From Persicitalea sp038235275 (GTDB lineage Bacteria > Bacteroidota > Bacteroidia > Cytophagales > Spirosomataceae), in NCBI GenBank assembly GCA_038235275.1, contig JBBSUC010000010.1:57935-121934 (forward strand): 64,000 bases of DNA, read 5' to 3'. The translations under genes and the position numbers were made by a program. Numbering within the stretch: position 1 is the first letter of the stretch; each line of letters starts with the position of its first letter. This document shows, one piece after another, positions 42,784 to 55,092 of the stretch. The notes under the pieces are model-generated. The model saw only the letters and a list, made by a program, of their open reading frames with translations, ran no database searches and was not told the DNA's origin.

Positions 42784-44280
42784 CTACTGTTTCTCAATCC
42801 AGGTCGGCAAGGTCATCTCCAGTCCCAAAATCGGAATTACCACAAAATACAGCAAAGCGGTTAGCACCACGACGGAGATAAAATTCAGCCACAGTCCGCA
42901 CTTCGCCATTTCAGGAATGGAGACTTTGCCACTGGCAAAAATCACCGTGTTGGTTCCCGTGCCAGACGGCATCATGAAGGCGAATGAGCAGGCAAAGGTC
43001 GCCGGAATCATCAGGAACAGCGGGTTAATGCCTGCCGCCACAGCTACCGCCGCCAGCACGGGCAGGAAAATGTTGGCCGTGGCGGTGTTGGAGTTTATTT
43101 CGGTCAGGAAAACGATAAACGTAGTCACGATTAACAGGATGGTAAGCGGTGAATAGTTACCGATAAAGTCCATCTGCTGTCCGATCCAGCCTGCCAGCCC
43201 TGTTTTCTGAAAGCTGCGGGCAATGGCGTAGCCGCCACCCACGATCATCACGATGCCCCAGGGTACGGTTGTGGCTTCCTTCCAGGTTAGCAGCGGCTTG
43301 CCCGTTTTTTTGTTGGTCATGGCAAAAAGCATGATTGCCCCAATCACCGCCACCGTGGCGTCGTGCACGTAGTCGCCCACGCCCAGCCACGTACCCCAGC
43401 CCGTCACCCGGAACGACCCGAAATCGAAATCACTACGGAACACCCAGCCGATGGCCGTGAACAGAAACACGCCGAAGGCTTTCTTCTCGCCGTCGGTCAT
43501 CGGGCCGAGGGCGGCCAGTTCGCGGGCAAAGGCGGTATTGTCGATCTTGACTTTGGTGGAAATCCTGAAATATTTGATAATGTAAATCCAGATGATCGGA
43601 ATAAAAACCACGACCATCGGGAAGCCTATCTTGAGCCAGGTAAAGAAGTTGATCTCCGGCGCGGCGGGAAACAACTCACTCACCATACCCGCAAAGACCA
43701 TGTTGACGGGCGTCCCGATAAGCGTGGCCGTGCCGCCGATGCTACAGGCGTAGGCCGTGGCCAGCATCAGCGCCAGGCCGAACTGCGACGTTTCGTCGCC
43801 CTCGCTTTCGTCGGTTTTGGCAATAACCGCCGTGGCGATGGGCAGCATCAGCAGCACCACAGCCACGTTGGCAATCCACATGGAAAGGAACGCCGCCACT
43901 AACATAAAGCTCAGGATAATGCGCTGCTGATTGCTGCCCAGACTTTTTAGCACGGTGAGGGCAATACGTCGGTGCAGTTGCTGCGACTCGATAACCTTGG
44001 CGATGAAAAATCCGCACAACAGCATGATGACGTAGCTGTGACCGTAACTCTCGGCCACATCGTCGGTTTCCAGCACGCCCAGCAGCGGGAAAAGTGCCAT
44101 CGGTACGAAGGCCGTGACGTAAATCGGAATCGCCTCGGTAAGCCACCAAATGGCCATCAGCACCGTTACGCCCACAGCCCGCTGCGCACTAACCGCCATG
44201 CCCTCGGGTGTAGGCATGACCACGATCAGAAAAAGGGCGACCAGGCCGCCCCAAAAACCGATTCGTTGGGAGTTTGACAT
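42784..44280 (-). CDS. SLC13 family anion permease (DASS type)
   Basis: Polytopic transporter with about 12 hydrophobic helices in 498 residues. The family signature is FLTEINSNTATANIFLPVL followed by MPSGTGTNTVIFASGKVSI near the C terminus, with SNTATA-type substrate and sodium-binding loops in both halves (GGTATLIGTPVNMVF). Members import di- and tricarboxylates or sulfate with sodium. The exact anion cannot be told. It is monocistronic and divergent from a small lipoprotein gene. Confidence 0.9.
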   Translation of the reverse strand: MSNSQRIGFWGGLVALFLIVVMPTPEGMAVSAQRAVGVTVLMAIWWLTEAIPIYVTAFVPMALFPLLGVLETDDVAESYGHSYVIMLLCGFFIAKVIESQQLHRRIALTVLKSLGSNQQRIILSFMLVAAFLSMWIANVAVVLLMLPIATAVIAKTDESEGDETSQFGLALMLATAYACSIGGTATLIGTPVNMVFAGMVSELFPAAPEINFFTWLKIGFPMVVVFIPIIWIYIIKYFRISTKVKIDNTAFARELAALGPMTDGEKKAFGVFLFTAIGWVFRSDFDFGSFRVTGWGTWLGVGDYVHDATVAVIGAIMLFAMTNKKTGKPLLTWKEATTVPWGIVMIVGGGYAIARSFQKTGLAGWIGQQMDFIGNYSPLTILLIVTTFIVFLTEINSNTATANIFLPVLAAVAVAAGINPLFLMIPATFACSFAFMMPSGTGTNTVIFASGKVSIPEMAKCGLWLNFISVVVLTALLYFVVIPILGLEMTLPTWIEKQ

Positions 44281-44394
44281 TTTTTAGGAAGAGGGATTTG
44301 CGGGAAAAGACGCGCGGCGGTGGTTTCTAACGGTTCGCCGCTCTTCGTAGCAGTCAACGAAGCGACACATCATGCCATAACCAAGGCTTTTCAG

Positions 44395-44402
44395 TAATTT
44401 TG
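44395..44402 (+). promoter_or_regulatory. -7 element
   Basis: TAATTTTG, perfect TAnnTTTG, 21 nt before the ATG of the lipoprotein gene at 44424; the -33 element is not clear. Confidence 0.5.
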
Positions 44403-44423
44403 CGGTAGCAAAAAACCATTACA

Positions 44424-44825
44424 ATGACGAAGAGAATAAATCGGTACGTGGTGGTACTGGGCTTCCTGTTCTTGAGTATCAGCGGCTGCCAACCCAAAGA
44501 CGACAAATCTCTGCTATTTGAAGTACAAAACCTCAGCAGCGCAGAAATAACCAAGGTGCGCGTCGTGGCCCTGGCTCCGCCCCTTGTCCCAAAAACATTG
44601 ATTGAAAAAACGAGCCTTGCGGCGGGAGACACCTACAAGCAATCCATTCCGCCCCACTTTTTACCCGACTCAGACGGCAGCTACGAACTCCAATTGACGG
44701 AGGCTATCGGGAACAGGAGCTATAAATTTGGCTATTTTACGAATGGCGCGGCGCTGGACAAGCAGTTCATCTTTCAAGTCGAGAAGGATTCGGTGCTTAT
44801 TTTCAATATCCGCAGGGAGTACTGA
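44424..44825 (+). CDS. Small hypothetical lipoprotein, 133 aa
   Basis: Unknown family. The lipoprotein leader (VVVLGFLFLSISGC) is followed by a compact beta-sandwich-like domain (LFEVQNLSSAEITKVRVVA, YKFGYFTNGAAL, QVEKDSVLIFNI). It has its own -7 promoter element. No neighbour suggests a role. Confidence 0.75.
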   Translation: MTKRINRYVVVLGFLFLSISGCQPKDDKSLLFEVQNLSSAEITKVRVVALAPPLVPKTLIEKTSLAAGDTYKQSIPPHFLPDSDGSYELQLTEAIGNRSYKFGYFTNGAALDKQFIFQVEKDSVLIFNIRREY

Positions 44826-44860
44826 AATAATCTTGAAGATTTTCTATCAAATGGGCCGCA

Positions 44861-45052
44861 TCACGCTAACGCCTTGAACACATCGCCGTACTCATCGAAA
44901 TCTTCTTTTACTATTTCCTCAAAACGCTTTCCTCTGGCAGTTTTGAGGTTCTCGTTAATTTCGGTAATGAGTTCCTGGACATAGTCAGTCTCCTTACGGA
45001 TCAATTCGCGAAGGCATTCTTTTATCAATTATTTATTCAGCGCAGTTGCCAT
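44861..45052 (-). pseudogene. Antitoxin-like small gene with an early in-frame stop
   Basis: From the ATG at 45052 the frame reads MATALNK, then TAA, then continues open for 55 codons in the same frame (LIKECLRELIRKETDYVQEL onward, ending DEYGDVFKALA). The continuous helical, charged pattern on both sides of the stop suggests a single gene broken by a nonsense mutation. A TTG codon directly follows the stop and could restart translation. The product resembles small acidic antitoxin-like proteins; no toxin gene is adjacent. Confidence 0.5.
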
Positions 45053-45253
45053 TTTCCTTTTGTTAAAACACTATCAATCAGTTTTTTTGCTTAAAAATAG
45101 GCTTGGCCATTTCAAGCAAAGCGAACAAAGATATTTGGCGATTTGCCTTAAACCTAAATTTCGCATTCCCCGCCAGATTTGCTTTATTTGTCATGCAAAC
45201 AAACGAAGTGGCTCCTTTTTCGTTTTTCCCAAAGACAAACCAATTTTTCAAGA

Positions 45254-46843
45254 ATGAATAAATACTTCCTCGGCGGCTTGCTGCTGCTGGCTTTACAAGT
45301 GCAAGCCCAGGACGCGGCCACCCAATACGCCGAAACGATCACCCCCGCCGACCTCAAAAAGCACCTCGTCATCATCGCCTCCGACAGCCTGGAGGGCCGC
45401 GACACGGGTTCCGAAGGCCAGAAGAAAGCCGCCGACTATGTATCGAATCACTTTAAAATGTACGGTCTTACCCCCATCGCCACCGACAGCGCCGGGGCTA
45501 AGAGCTACTACCAGCACTATGATCTGTATCGCAAAACCTGGGGCGATGTGTACGTCAAGGCTGATGGCCGGAAATTCGCCTTCAACGAGGATTTTTACCT
45601 CAACGGCCTGCTGAATACCGACGGCGAGGTGTCATTCCCAACGGTTTTTGCGGGTTACGGCATCGATGCCAACCTCTACAACGATTATAAGGATTTGGAC
45701 GTGACGGACAAAGCCGTGGTGATTCTGGAAGGGGAGCCCAAAGACCGCAGCGGCAAGTACTACATCAACGACAGCGACCAGGCGTCGAGCTGGAGCGGGC
45801 CGCAGTCGTGGCAGAAGAAAGTGGCCGCCGCCATGACCAAGGGCGCGAAGTACGTGTTCATGGTGTCGGAGAAAGAGGGCAAGGAGTTCGAGCAACTCGT
45901 GAAGCAGCGGGGCGTTATGGCGCGGCGCATGAGCGGCATGAGCATGAAGCCCATTCAGGAATCGCTGAGCAACATGGCGGTGTTCACCGTTTCCCGCGAA
46001 GTGGGCGCGGCTTTGCTGCGCACTTCGCCGAAGAAGTTGAAAGGCTTTCAGGAAGACATCGACAAGAAAGGCGTCCCAGTTGCCAAAGGCCCCATGGGTA
46101 CCGTGGCGTTGAAGGTAGAGCGCAAAAGCGAAACCATCGGCACCGAAAACGTGGCCGGATTTCTGGAAGGCACCGACAAAAAGGAGGAGGTCGTGGTCAT
46201 TTCGGCGCACCTGGACCACATCGGTATTTCATCGGATGGCCAGATCAACAACGGCGCCGACGACGACGGTTCGGGTACCGTCTCACTGCTGGAAATGGCC
46301 CAGGCGTTCGGCCAGGCCAAAGCCGACGGCAACGGCCCACGCCGCAGCATTCTGTTCCTGAACGTGACGGGCGAAGAAAAGGGCTTGTTTGGCTCGGAAT
46401 TTTATTCCGAAAATCCGTTGCTTCCTTTGAAGAATACCGTGGCTGACCTGAACATCGACATGATCGGCCGCGTGGACAAGGAACACGCCGAAAACCCGAA
46501 GTACGTCTATCTCATTGGCTCGGATAAGCTTTCGTCCGAACTCCACACCATTAGTGAGGCGGCCAACGAAGCGCACGTCGGCTACAAGCTGGACTACACC
46601 TTCAACGACCCCAAAGACCCGAACCGCTTCTATTACCGCTCCGACCACTACAATTTTGCCAAGAAAGGCGTCCCGGTTATTTTCTACTTCACGGGCGTTC
46701 ACGAAGACTATCACCGCCCCGGCGATGACGTCGAGAAAATCATGTTCGACAAGCAGGCCCCCATCGTGAAGCTGGTTTTTTACACCGCCTGGGAACTCGC
46801 CAACCGCGAGGAGCGCATCAAGGTGGATAGCAACAAGGAATGA
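45254..46843 (+). CDS. M28 family zinc peptidase, exported
   Basis: Signal peptide (YFLGGLLLLALQVQAQ) then an N-terminal region with HLVIIASDSLEGRDTGSEGQ, a PA-like insertion, and catalytic zinc ligands: VISAHLDHIG (His), NNGADDDGSGT (Asp), NVTGEEKGLFGSE (Glu pair), NIDMIGRV (Asp) and RSDHYNFAKKG (His). It is distinct in sequence from the other two M28 genes in this window (41268 and 57618). Start at 45254 (MNKYFLGG) gives 529 residues. It is translationally coupled to rsmF by a 4-nt ATGA overlap. Confidence 0.92.
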   Translation: MNKYFLGGLLLLALQVQAQDAATQYAETITPADLKKHLVIIASDSLEGRDTGSEGQKKAADYVSNHFKMYGLTPIATDSAGAKSYYQHYDLYRKTWGDVYVKADGRKFAFNEDFYLNGLLNTDGEVSFPTVFAGYGIDANLYNDYKDLDVTDKAVVILEGEPKDRSGKYYINDSDQASSWSGPQSWQKKVAAAMTKGAKYVFMVSEKEGKEFEQLVKQRGVMARRMSGMSMKPIQESLSNMAVFTVSREVGAALLRTSPKKLKGFQEDIDKKGVPVAKGPMGTVALKVERKSETIGTENVAGFLEGTDKKEEVVVISAHLDHIGISSDGQINNGADDDGSGTVSLLEMAQAFGQAKADGNGPRRSILFLNVTGEEKGLFGSEFYSENPLLPLKNTVADLNIDMIGRVDKEHAENPKYVYLIGSDKLSSELHTISEAANEAHVGYKLDYTFNDPKDPNRFYYRSDHYNFAKKGVPVIFYFTGVHEDYHRPGDDVEKIMFDKQAPIVKLVFYTAWELANREERIKVDSNKE

Positions 46844-48186
46844 TTTTCACCGCTACCATGCGCGCCCAACTGGGGGCGGAGTTTGCTGCGTTTGAGGCAG
46901 CACTGGCGACAGAGCCGCCGGTGAGCATTCGGTTAAACCTCGAGAAGCGGGCTTACGATGTTTCGGGTTTGGCGCGGGTACCCTGGCATCCCGAGGGCTA
47001 TTATTTGCCCGAGCGTCCGGTGTTCACGTTGGACCCGGTCTTTCACGCGGGCGGGTATTACGTGCAGGAGGCTTCTTCCATGATTTTGCGTGAGGTGCTT
47101 TCGCAACTTGTCTCTACCAATCGGCCCTTGCGAGTTCTGGATTTGTGCGCCGCGCCGGGCGGGAAGAGTACGCTATTGGCGTCATGGATGCCAGCCGGAA
47201 GCCTTTTACTGGCCAATGAAGTCATTCGCAGCCGGATCAATCCTTTGCAGGAAAATCTGGAACGTTGGGGAAACCCACACACCTTCACGAGCGGCTACGA
47301 CCCGGAAGGTTTCGCCAAACTTGGCGGCTTTTTCGATGTCGTGCTGGTGGATGCACCCTGCTCGGGCGAGGGGCTTTTCCGTAAGGATCCCGAAGCCGTG
47401 CGCGAGTGGTCGCCGGAACACGTGCAGTTGTGCGCGGCGCGGCAGCGGCGGATTCTGGCGGCGGTAGTGAAACTGGTCGCACCCGGCGGCACGCTGCTGT
47501 ACAGCACCTGCACCTACAACGAAACCGAAAACGACCAAAACGCCGCGTGGCTGGTCGGGCAGCAAAACCTGGAATTACTCGAAGTGAATCTTCCCGCCGA
47601 TTGGGGGGTGGTAGCGCGAAATCCCGGCTATCAGTGCTATCCGCACCGCTTGCGGGGGGAGGGATTTTACTTTGCCGCCTTCCGCCAATCGCGCGGCCTG
47701 CCCTTTCGGGGCAAAACCGGACGCTACATGAGCAAACTAAGTGACCTTAAAAAGCGGGAAGAAGCCGTCCTGGCGGATTGGGTACAAGAGGCCGAAGATA
47801 TTTTCTTCTTGCAACGCCCCGACGGGACGGTGCTTTTTGGGCCAAACGAACTCTGGAACGACCTCATGCTGCTGGATACCGCTCTGCCGCAGGGGGTGTG
47901 GCTGCGCGAAGCGGGCGAGTTCAAGGGGAAAGATTTCATTCCGGCCCACAGTTTGGCCGTCAGCACGGCAGTCGCGGCGGAATTGCCCGCTGTAGAGATT
48001 GACCGGGAAATAGCTTTGCGTTTTTTGAAAAAAGAAAATATCGAGTTGCCCGGCGATGCACCCAAGGGCTGGCTGCTGGCGCGGCACGAAGGCTTGAACC
48101 TGGGCTGGATGAAAAATCTCGGCAATCGGATGAATAACTATTTGCCGAAAGAATGGCGCATTAGAATGGATATTCGAGAAGTCTAA
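46840..48186 (+). CDS. 16S rRNA cytosine-C5 methyltransferase, RsmF/RsmB family
   Basis: SAM-dependent RNA m5C methyltransferase of the NOP2/Sun family. Motif I is LDLCAAPGGKSTLLAS, motif IV DAPCSGEGLFRKDPEAV (with the release Cys) and motif VI YSTCTYNETEND (with the catalytic Cys). A C-terminal RsmF-like domain follows (PDGTVLFGPNELWNDL, GDAPKGWLLARHEG). It has 448 residues. Coupled to the upstream M28 peptidase, although the two have no obvious functional link. A bidirectional terminator follows. Confidence 0.9.
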   Translation: MIFTATMRAQLGAEFAAFEAALATEPPVSIRLNLEKRAYDVSGLARVPWHPEGYYLPERPVFTLDPVFHAGGYYVQEASSMILREVLSQLVSTNRPLRVLDLCAAPGGKSTLLASWMPAGSLLLANEVIRSRINPLQENLERWGNPHTFTSGYDPEGFAKLGGFFDVVLVDAPCSGEGLFRKDPEAVREWSPEHVQLCAARQRRILAAVVKLVAPGGTLLYSTCTYNETENDQNAAWLVGQQNLELLEVNLPADWGVVARNPGYQCYPHRLRGEGFYFAAFRQSRGLPFRGKTGRYMSKLSDLKKREEAVLADWVQEAEDIFFLQRPDGTVLFGPNELWNDLMLLDTALPQGVWLREAGEFKGKDFIPAHSLAVSTAVAAELPAVEIDREIALRFLKKENIELPGDAPKGWLLARHEGLNLGWMKNLGNRMNNYLPKEWRIRMDIREV

Positions 48187-48222
48187 AATCGCGGAATCTG
48201 TGAGTAACTAGATTTTTACCAA

Positions 48223-48261
48223 AAAAACGGACGCCCTTCGTACAGAAAGGCGACCGTTTTT
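48223..48261. terminator. Bidirectional intrinsic terminator
   Basis: AAAAACGG-A-CGCCCTT pairs with AAGGCG-A-CCGTTTTT around a CGTACAG loop; A and T runs on both flanks serve both converging genes (rsmF-like + and glutamate dehydrogenase -). Confidence 0.85.
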
Positions 48262-48282
48262 GCATAAAATTCCGTATTGTGA

Positions 48283-49707
48283 TCAGGGAAAAATGCCCAG
48301 CATTTCGTAGCTGAGGGCAATTTTCTTGATCGATACGTAAAAGGCGGCAGTTCGCAGGTCGCCCAGTTCGGGCTTGGCGATTAGCGCGTCACGAATTTCG
48401 TGGTAGGCTTCGATCATGGTGTCTTCCAGACCTGAGCGTACGATCTCTGCTTCGTCGGAGCCGTGCGTAATGTTGGCCCGGACGTCGGCGTCGAGCGTTT
48501 TGCCCGTGAGTTCTTCCACCGAGCCGATGATGCGGTCGAAGCTTTGCTCGTCGGCCCGCTTGCCCATGCGCCCGAAGCGTACGTTTTGCAGGTTTTTGAG
48601 CCACTCGAAGTAAGACACCGTCACGCCTCCGGCATTCAGGTACAGGTCAGGAATAATGGTAACGCCCTTTTCGAGCAGAATTTCTTCCGCCCGCATGGTG
48701 ACGGGACCATTGGCAGCTTCGGCCACTATTTTTGCTTTTATTTCGCTGGCGTTCGCTTCGGTAATCTGATTTTCCAGGGCGGCGGGTACCAGAATATCGC
48801 AGGGCATCGTGAGCATGGACTTGGAGTCGGCTATATCGGTCGCGCCAGGAAATCCGGTGATGGACTTCGTAGCCTTTCGGTGCTTGTCCACAGCCTCGAT
48901 GTTCAGCCCGTTTTCGTCGTAGATGCCGCCGTCGTACTCGGCGATGCCGATGATTTTGGCCCCTTCCTCGGCCAGGAATTTTGCCGAGTGGTAACCCACG
49001 TTGCCAAAGCCCTGCACGATGACGGTTTTGCCTCGTAATCCGGGACTCAGCCCTAATTTTTTCGTATCCTCCTCGAATTTAAAAAACTCCCGAAGCCCAA
49101 AAAACACGCCCAAGCCCGTTGCTTCGGTTCGGCCGCGAATGCCACCGATACCCACGGGCTTGCCCGTCACGCAGCCCTGCGCGTTGGTATCGCCGAACTT
49201 GAAGGTCATGTAAGTATCGGCAATCCAGCCCATTTCGCGTCCGCCCGTGCCGTAGTCGGGCGCCGGGACGTCCACAGCGGGACCGATCAGGTTTTTCTTG
49301 ATGAGTTCGGTGGCGAAGCGGCGCGTCACTTTTTCCAGCATCTGGTCCGACGAATTGTGCGGGTTGATCGACACGCCGCCCTTGGCTCCGCCGAAAGGCA
49401 CGTTCACGACCGCGCACTTGAAGGTCATCAGTGTGGCCAGGGCCTTCACCTCGTCTTCCGATACCTCCATACTGTACCGGATACCGCCCTTGGTGGGCAG
49501 CTTGTGCATACTATGCTGCACCCGGATGCCTTCGATGTTGTGGATTTCACCGTCCACCTCCACGGGGAAGGTGACTTTATAAACGCTATTGCAGTGGCGG
49601 ATGCGCTCGAGCAACCCTTTCGACAGCCCCGTGTGTTCGGCGGCTTTGTCGTAATAATGCAGTACGGTATCCAGGAATTTTTTTCCCTGTTCCAAATGGT
49701 CTGACAT
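48283..49707 (-). CDS. Glutamate dehydrogenase (Glu/Leu/Phe/Val dehydrogenase family)
   Basis: Oxidative deamination of glutamate to 2-oxoglutarate. Substrate-binding motif FGGAKGGVSINPHNSS with the catalytic Lys nearby, the PAPDYGTGGREMGWIAD loop and the Rossmann site VIVQGFGNVGYHSAKFLAEE. It has 474 residues, in the range of hexameric NAD-linked enzymes. Cofactor preference cannot be fixed from sequence alone. It is monocistronic, downstream of the hsdR 5'-to-3' unit on the same strand with 121 nt between them. Confidence 0.93.
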   Translation of the reverse strand: MSDHLEQGKKFLDTVLHYYDKAAEHTGLSKGLLERIRHCNSVYKVTFPVEVDGEIHNIEGIRVQHSMHKLPTKGGIRYSMEVSEDEVKALATLMTFKCAVVNVPFGGAKGGVSINPHNSSDQMLEKVTRRFATELIKKNLIGPAVDVPAPDYGTGGREMGWIADTYMTFKFGDTNAQGCVTGKPVGIGGIRGRTEATGLGVFFGLREFFKFEEDTKKLGLSPGLRGKTVIVQGFGNVGYHSAKFLAEEGAKIIGIAEYDGGIYDENGLNIEAVDKHRKATKSITGFPGATDIADSKSMLTMPCDILVPAALENQITEANASEIKAKIVAEAANGPVTMRAEEILLEKGVTIIPDLYLNAGGVTVSYFEWLKNLQNVRFGRMGKRADEQSFDRIIGSVEELTGKTLDADVRANITHGSDEAEIVRSGLEDTMIEAYHEIRDALIAKPELGDLRTAAFYVSIKKIALSYEMLGIFP

Positions 49708-49828
49708 AGCAATTTATAGATTTGAAGTGTAAAGACTCCCAACCGAGAATCATCTTGCAAAGATTGAAATTCTTCGCGGGATAGTGATGGTTTTTCGGAA
49801 GTTTTGGCGGGGATAATACGAAGCAAAG

Positions 49829-53049
<3,221 letters not shown>

Positions 53050-53053
<4 letters not shown>

Positions 53054-53706
53054 TCGGAGGATTCGTTGAAGGTAGTGTATTCAGTCTCGTAAGCTTGTTT
53101 GTCCACATTGAAGAGAATTTCGCTGGCTAAATAGGAATAATCACCCATCGAGAATTCTCCGTAGGTATCGTCCCAGGAAGCGTTAAATTCTTCGGCTTCG
53201 TAGTAGTCCAGTTCGTCTGGTAAGATCTCGGCAGTTTGCTCGGTCTGACGGGTTTCTTTTTTATTTTCAAAATTTCTGATGATAAAAACGGAAATGGATT
53301 CGATGGTATCTACCAGGAATTCACGGGTGAGCGTATCTACCCGATTATTTCTTTGCTTGATTTCTTCTAGTGATTTTCCGTGCGAGGTTAGGCCGATTTC
53401 ATTTCTGAGGTTACCTACCTGCTGACCGATGTTAGCCAGAGATTGCGAAACCTGCTGCACCATTGTCGAATTTGTAAATCCCATAGCCTGAAAGCATTTC
53501 TTCATTACACCGTTGATGGGGGAGTTGGCAGCCAGCGCCACGCCATTCTTCTCACAGATTTCCTTGCCAATCGTTTCCAGCAACGCCTTAGCGTTTTCCA
53601 GCGAATGGCTAAAATCCGTCTCCAAATGGGACTCGATGCGGTCAACGTAAATGGTAATCTCCTTCCACTCGCTGTATTCTTCGATTACCTTTTTGAGTTT
53701 TTCCAT
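53050..53706 (-). CDS. Abi_C (abortive infection C-terminal) domain protein
   Basis: A 218-residue cytosolic protein. Residues about 40-115 fit the Abi_C fold: SLENAKALLETIGKEICEK and VGNLRNEIGLTSHGKSLEEI, including the conserved LRN-x-x-G and H-G pair of the RNase-like HEPN type. The acidic tail (EILPDELDYYEAEEFNA) is low-complexity. It sits between hsdS and hsdR and overlaps hsdR by 4 nt, so it is likely translationally coupled with the restriction subunit. Role in the restriction system is inferred from position only. Confidence 0.75.
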
Positions 53707-53743
53707 TATATGCGCAAAGGCAAGGTGGCTGGGCTGGTCAAGT

Positions 53744-53874
53744 ACCCCGGAGGGGTCAACCGTTAATAGTAAAAATGGAGTTGAGTCGCCTGCACCCCGG
53801 AGGGGTCGGCCCCTCCGGGGCGCAGGGCGTTAGTTTTCGTGCCATTGATATTAACGGGCGGCCCCTCCGGGGCG
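53744..53874. repeat. REP-like palindromes, three copies (CCCCGGAGGGG)
   Basis: Copy 1 at 53744-53756 (half-palindrome). Copy 2 at 53793-53822, a perfect 11-bp stem CCCCGGAGGGG / CCCCTCCGGGG with a 4-nt loop. Copy 3 at 53857-53874, inside the hsdS coding end. They fill the gap between hsdS and the Abi_C gene. Confidence 0.8.
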
Positions 53875-55092
53875 TTTGTCCACGTCCTGGGTTCCTACGC
53901 TTACTTCCCCACTCATGAGTTTTGGCAAGAGCGTGTCGCGTAGCTTTTCCAGGCTGCTAATTTGGATTTGATTGGATCTTATTTTGCTAAAATATGGAAT
54001 CAACAATTCTTGATATTTTGCCAAATAGACTGAATCTGGAATCATTATTTTTAAAGTTTTAAATACTGATTTAGGGATTTCAAGAAACGTAGAACCATTG
54101 GCGTAGCTTCTCACGTAATCCATATTGGTCTTTAACCATAGATAAATAAATTCTTTACTAAAACCCATGTTATCAATTATTGCAATGTACCCTTGATTAA
54201 TGGCAAGTTCGACTTCTGCAAAAGCTAAGACACCAACAGGAGCTCTTGAAGACATTAGCAAAGTGCCTTTGGGTAAAAGGCCCGAACTAACCTTAGCCAA
54301 ACCAGCTTCGGTAATTTTTCTTTCAGTATCAAATAGATATATCCCTTTTAATTGGGTAATGTCCCTAGGCGATGTCCAATGAATATCCCCATTCCAGAAC
54401 TCTTCTACCTTTGTACTTGGCGTTGTTCCTCCCTTCATTGTTAAAATATCCGCCAACTCCCCTTCCTCCCAACTCTCCTCCGCTTCCTCCACGAACCACT
54501 GCCTGAAAAGCGTTTCCGCCATCTGTTCCAGGGTTTTGTTCTGGCGGTGGAGCAGGTCTATTTTGTCATCCAGGCCGCTGAGGACGGAGGCGATGGCGCG
54601 TTGCTCGGGTATAGATGGGAGGTTGATAGGAACGCCTTCTATATTTTTCTTTGAGATGTTCGCCTGATTGGCACTACCCGCAGATTGACTTGCTAGATAT
54701 TCATGAGTTCCATCATCTTTTAAAAAATAATATAGGAAGGAGTTTAATATTTTTGATTTTGGTTTTATTTTGGCTACTCGTTGATTTAAAAGTGCCTTTT
54801 CGTCTAGTTTGGAAATTGAGACTTCACCTACCACTTGCGTTAAGGCATGAGGATGGTTCCCAGTTAATGCGATCAATATATCATTTCGTTTAACTATAAA
54901 CCTTTCGTGAGCTATATCGTAGATATGATATTGAACATCATTAAGCGTCACTTGCCCACTTGCGACGTTTTTTATTTTAATTACAGGAAGAGAGTTTTCA
55001 GTTTTTTCGGTTAAAAAGTTCTTGGATTTAAATGCAAATCCATTAACTATTTCTATCAGCTCTCCTAACTTAACCTCCTTCCACTCACGCAT
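53851..55092 (-). CDS. hsdS: Type I restriction-modification system, specificity (S) subunit
   Basis: Two target-recognition domains separated and followed by conserved helices: TRD1 at residues about 1-160, linker LASVLSGLDDKIDLLHRQNK, TRD2 from about 215 (TMKGGTTPSTKVEEFWNGDI), then EKLRDTLLPKLMSGEVSV. It determines the DNA target of the HsdM/HsdR complex. The last seven codons (RPGGAAR) are encoded by a REP-like repeat, so the C terminus has been extended or replaced. It overlaps hsdM by 8 nt. It has 413 residues. Confidence 0.95.
   Translation of the reverse strand: MREWKEVKLGELIEIVNGFAFKSKNFLTEKTENSLPVIKIKNVASGQVTLNDVQYHIYDIAHERFIVKRNDILIALTGNHPHALTQVVGEVSISKLDEKALLNQRVAKIKPKSKILNSFLYYFLKDDGTHEYLASQSAGSANQANISKKNIEGVPINLPSIPEQRAIASVLSGLDDKIDLLHRQNKTLEQMAETLFRQWFVEEAEESWEEGELADILTMKGGTTPSTKVEEFWNGDIHWTSPRDITQLKGIYLFDTERKITEAGLAKVSSGLLPKGTLLMSSRAPVGVLAFAEVELAINQGYIAIIDNMGFSKEFIYLWLKTNMDYVRSYANGSTFLEIPKSVFKTLKIMIPDSVYLAKYQELLIPYFSKIRSNQIQISSLEKLRDTLLPKLMSGEVSVGTQDVDKRPGGAAR

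Noticed and set aside
41646..42797. 383-codon minus-strand frame opposite the M28 peptidase
   Set aside because: Antisense shadow; the plus-strand frame has complete catalytic motifs.
45060..45257. 65-codon frame before the M28 peptidase at 45254
   Set aside because: Aromatic and Lys-rich translation of A/T-rich DNA; likely non-coding leader.
53744..53874. Repeats considered as a CRISPR array
   Set aside because: Unequal copies and spacing, palindromic REP-like units, no cas genes in the window.
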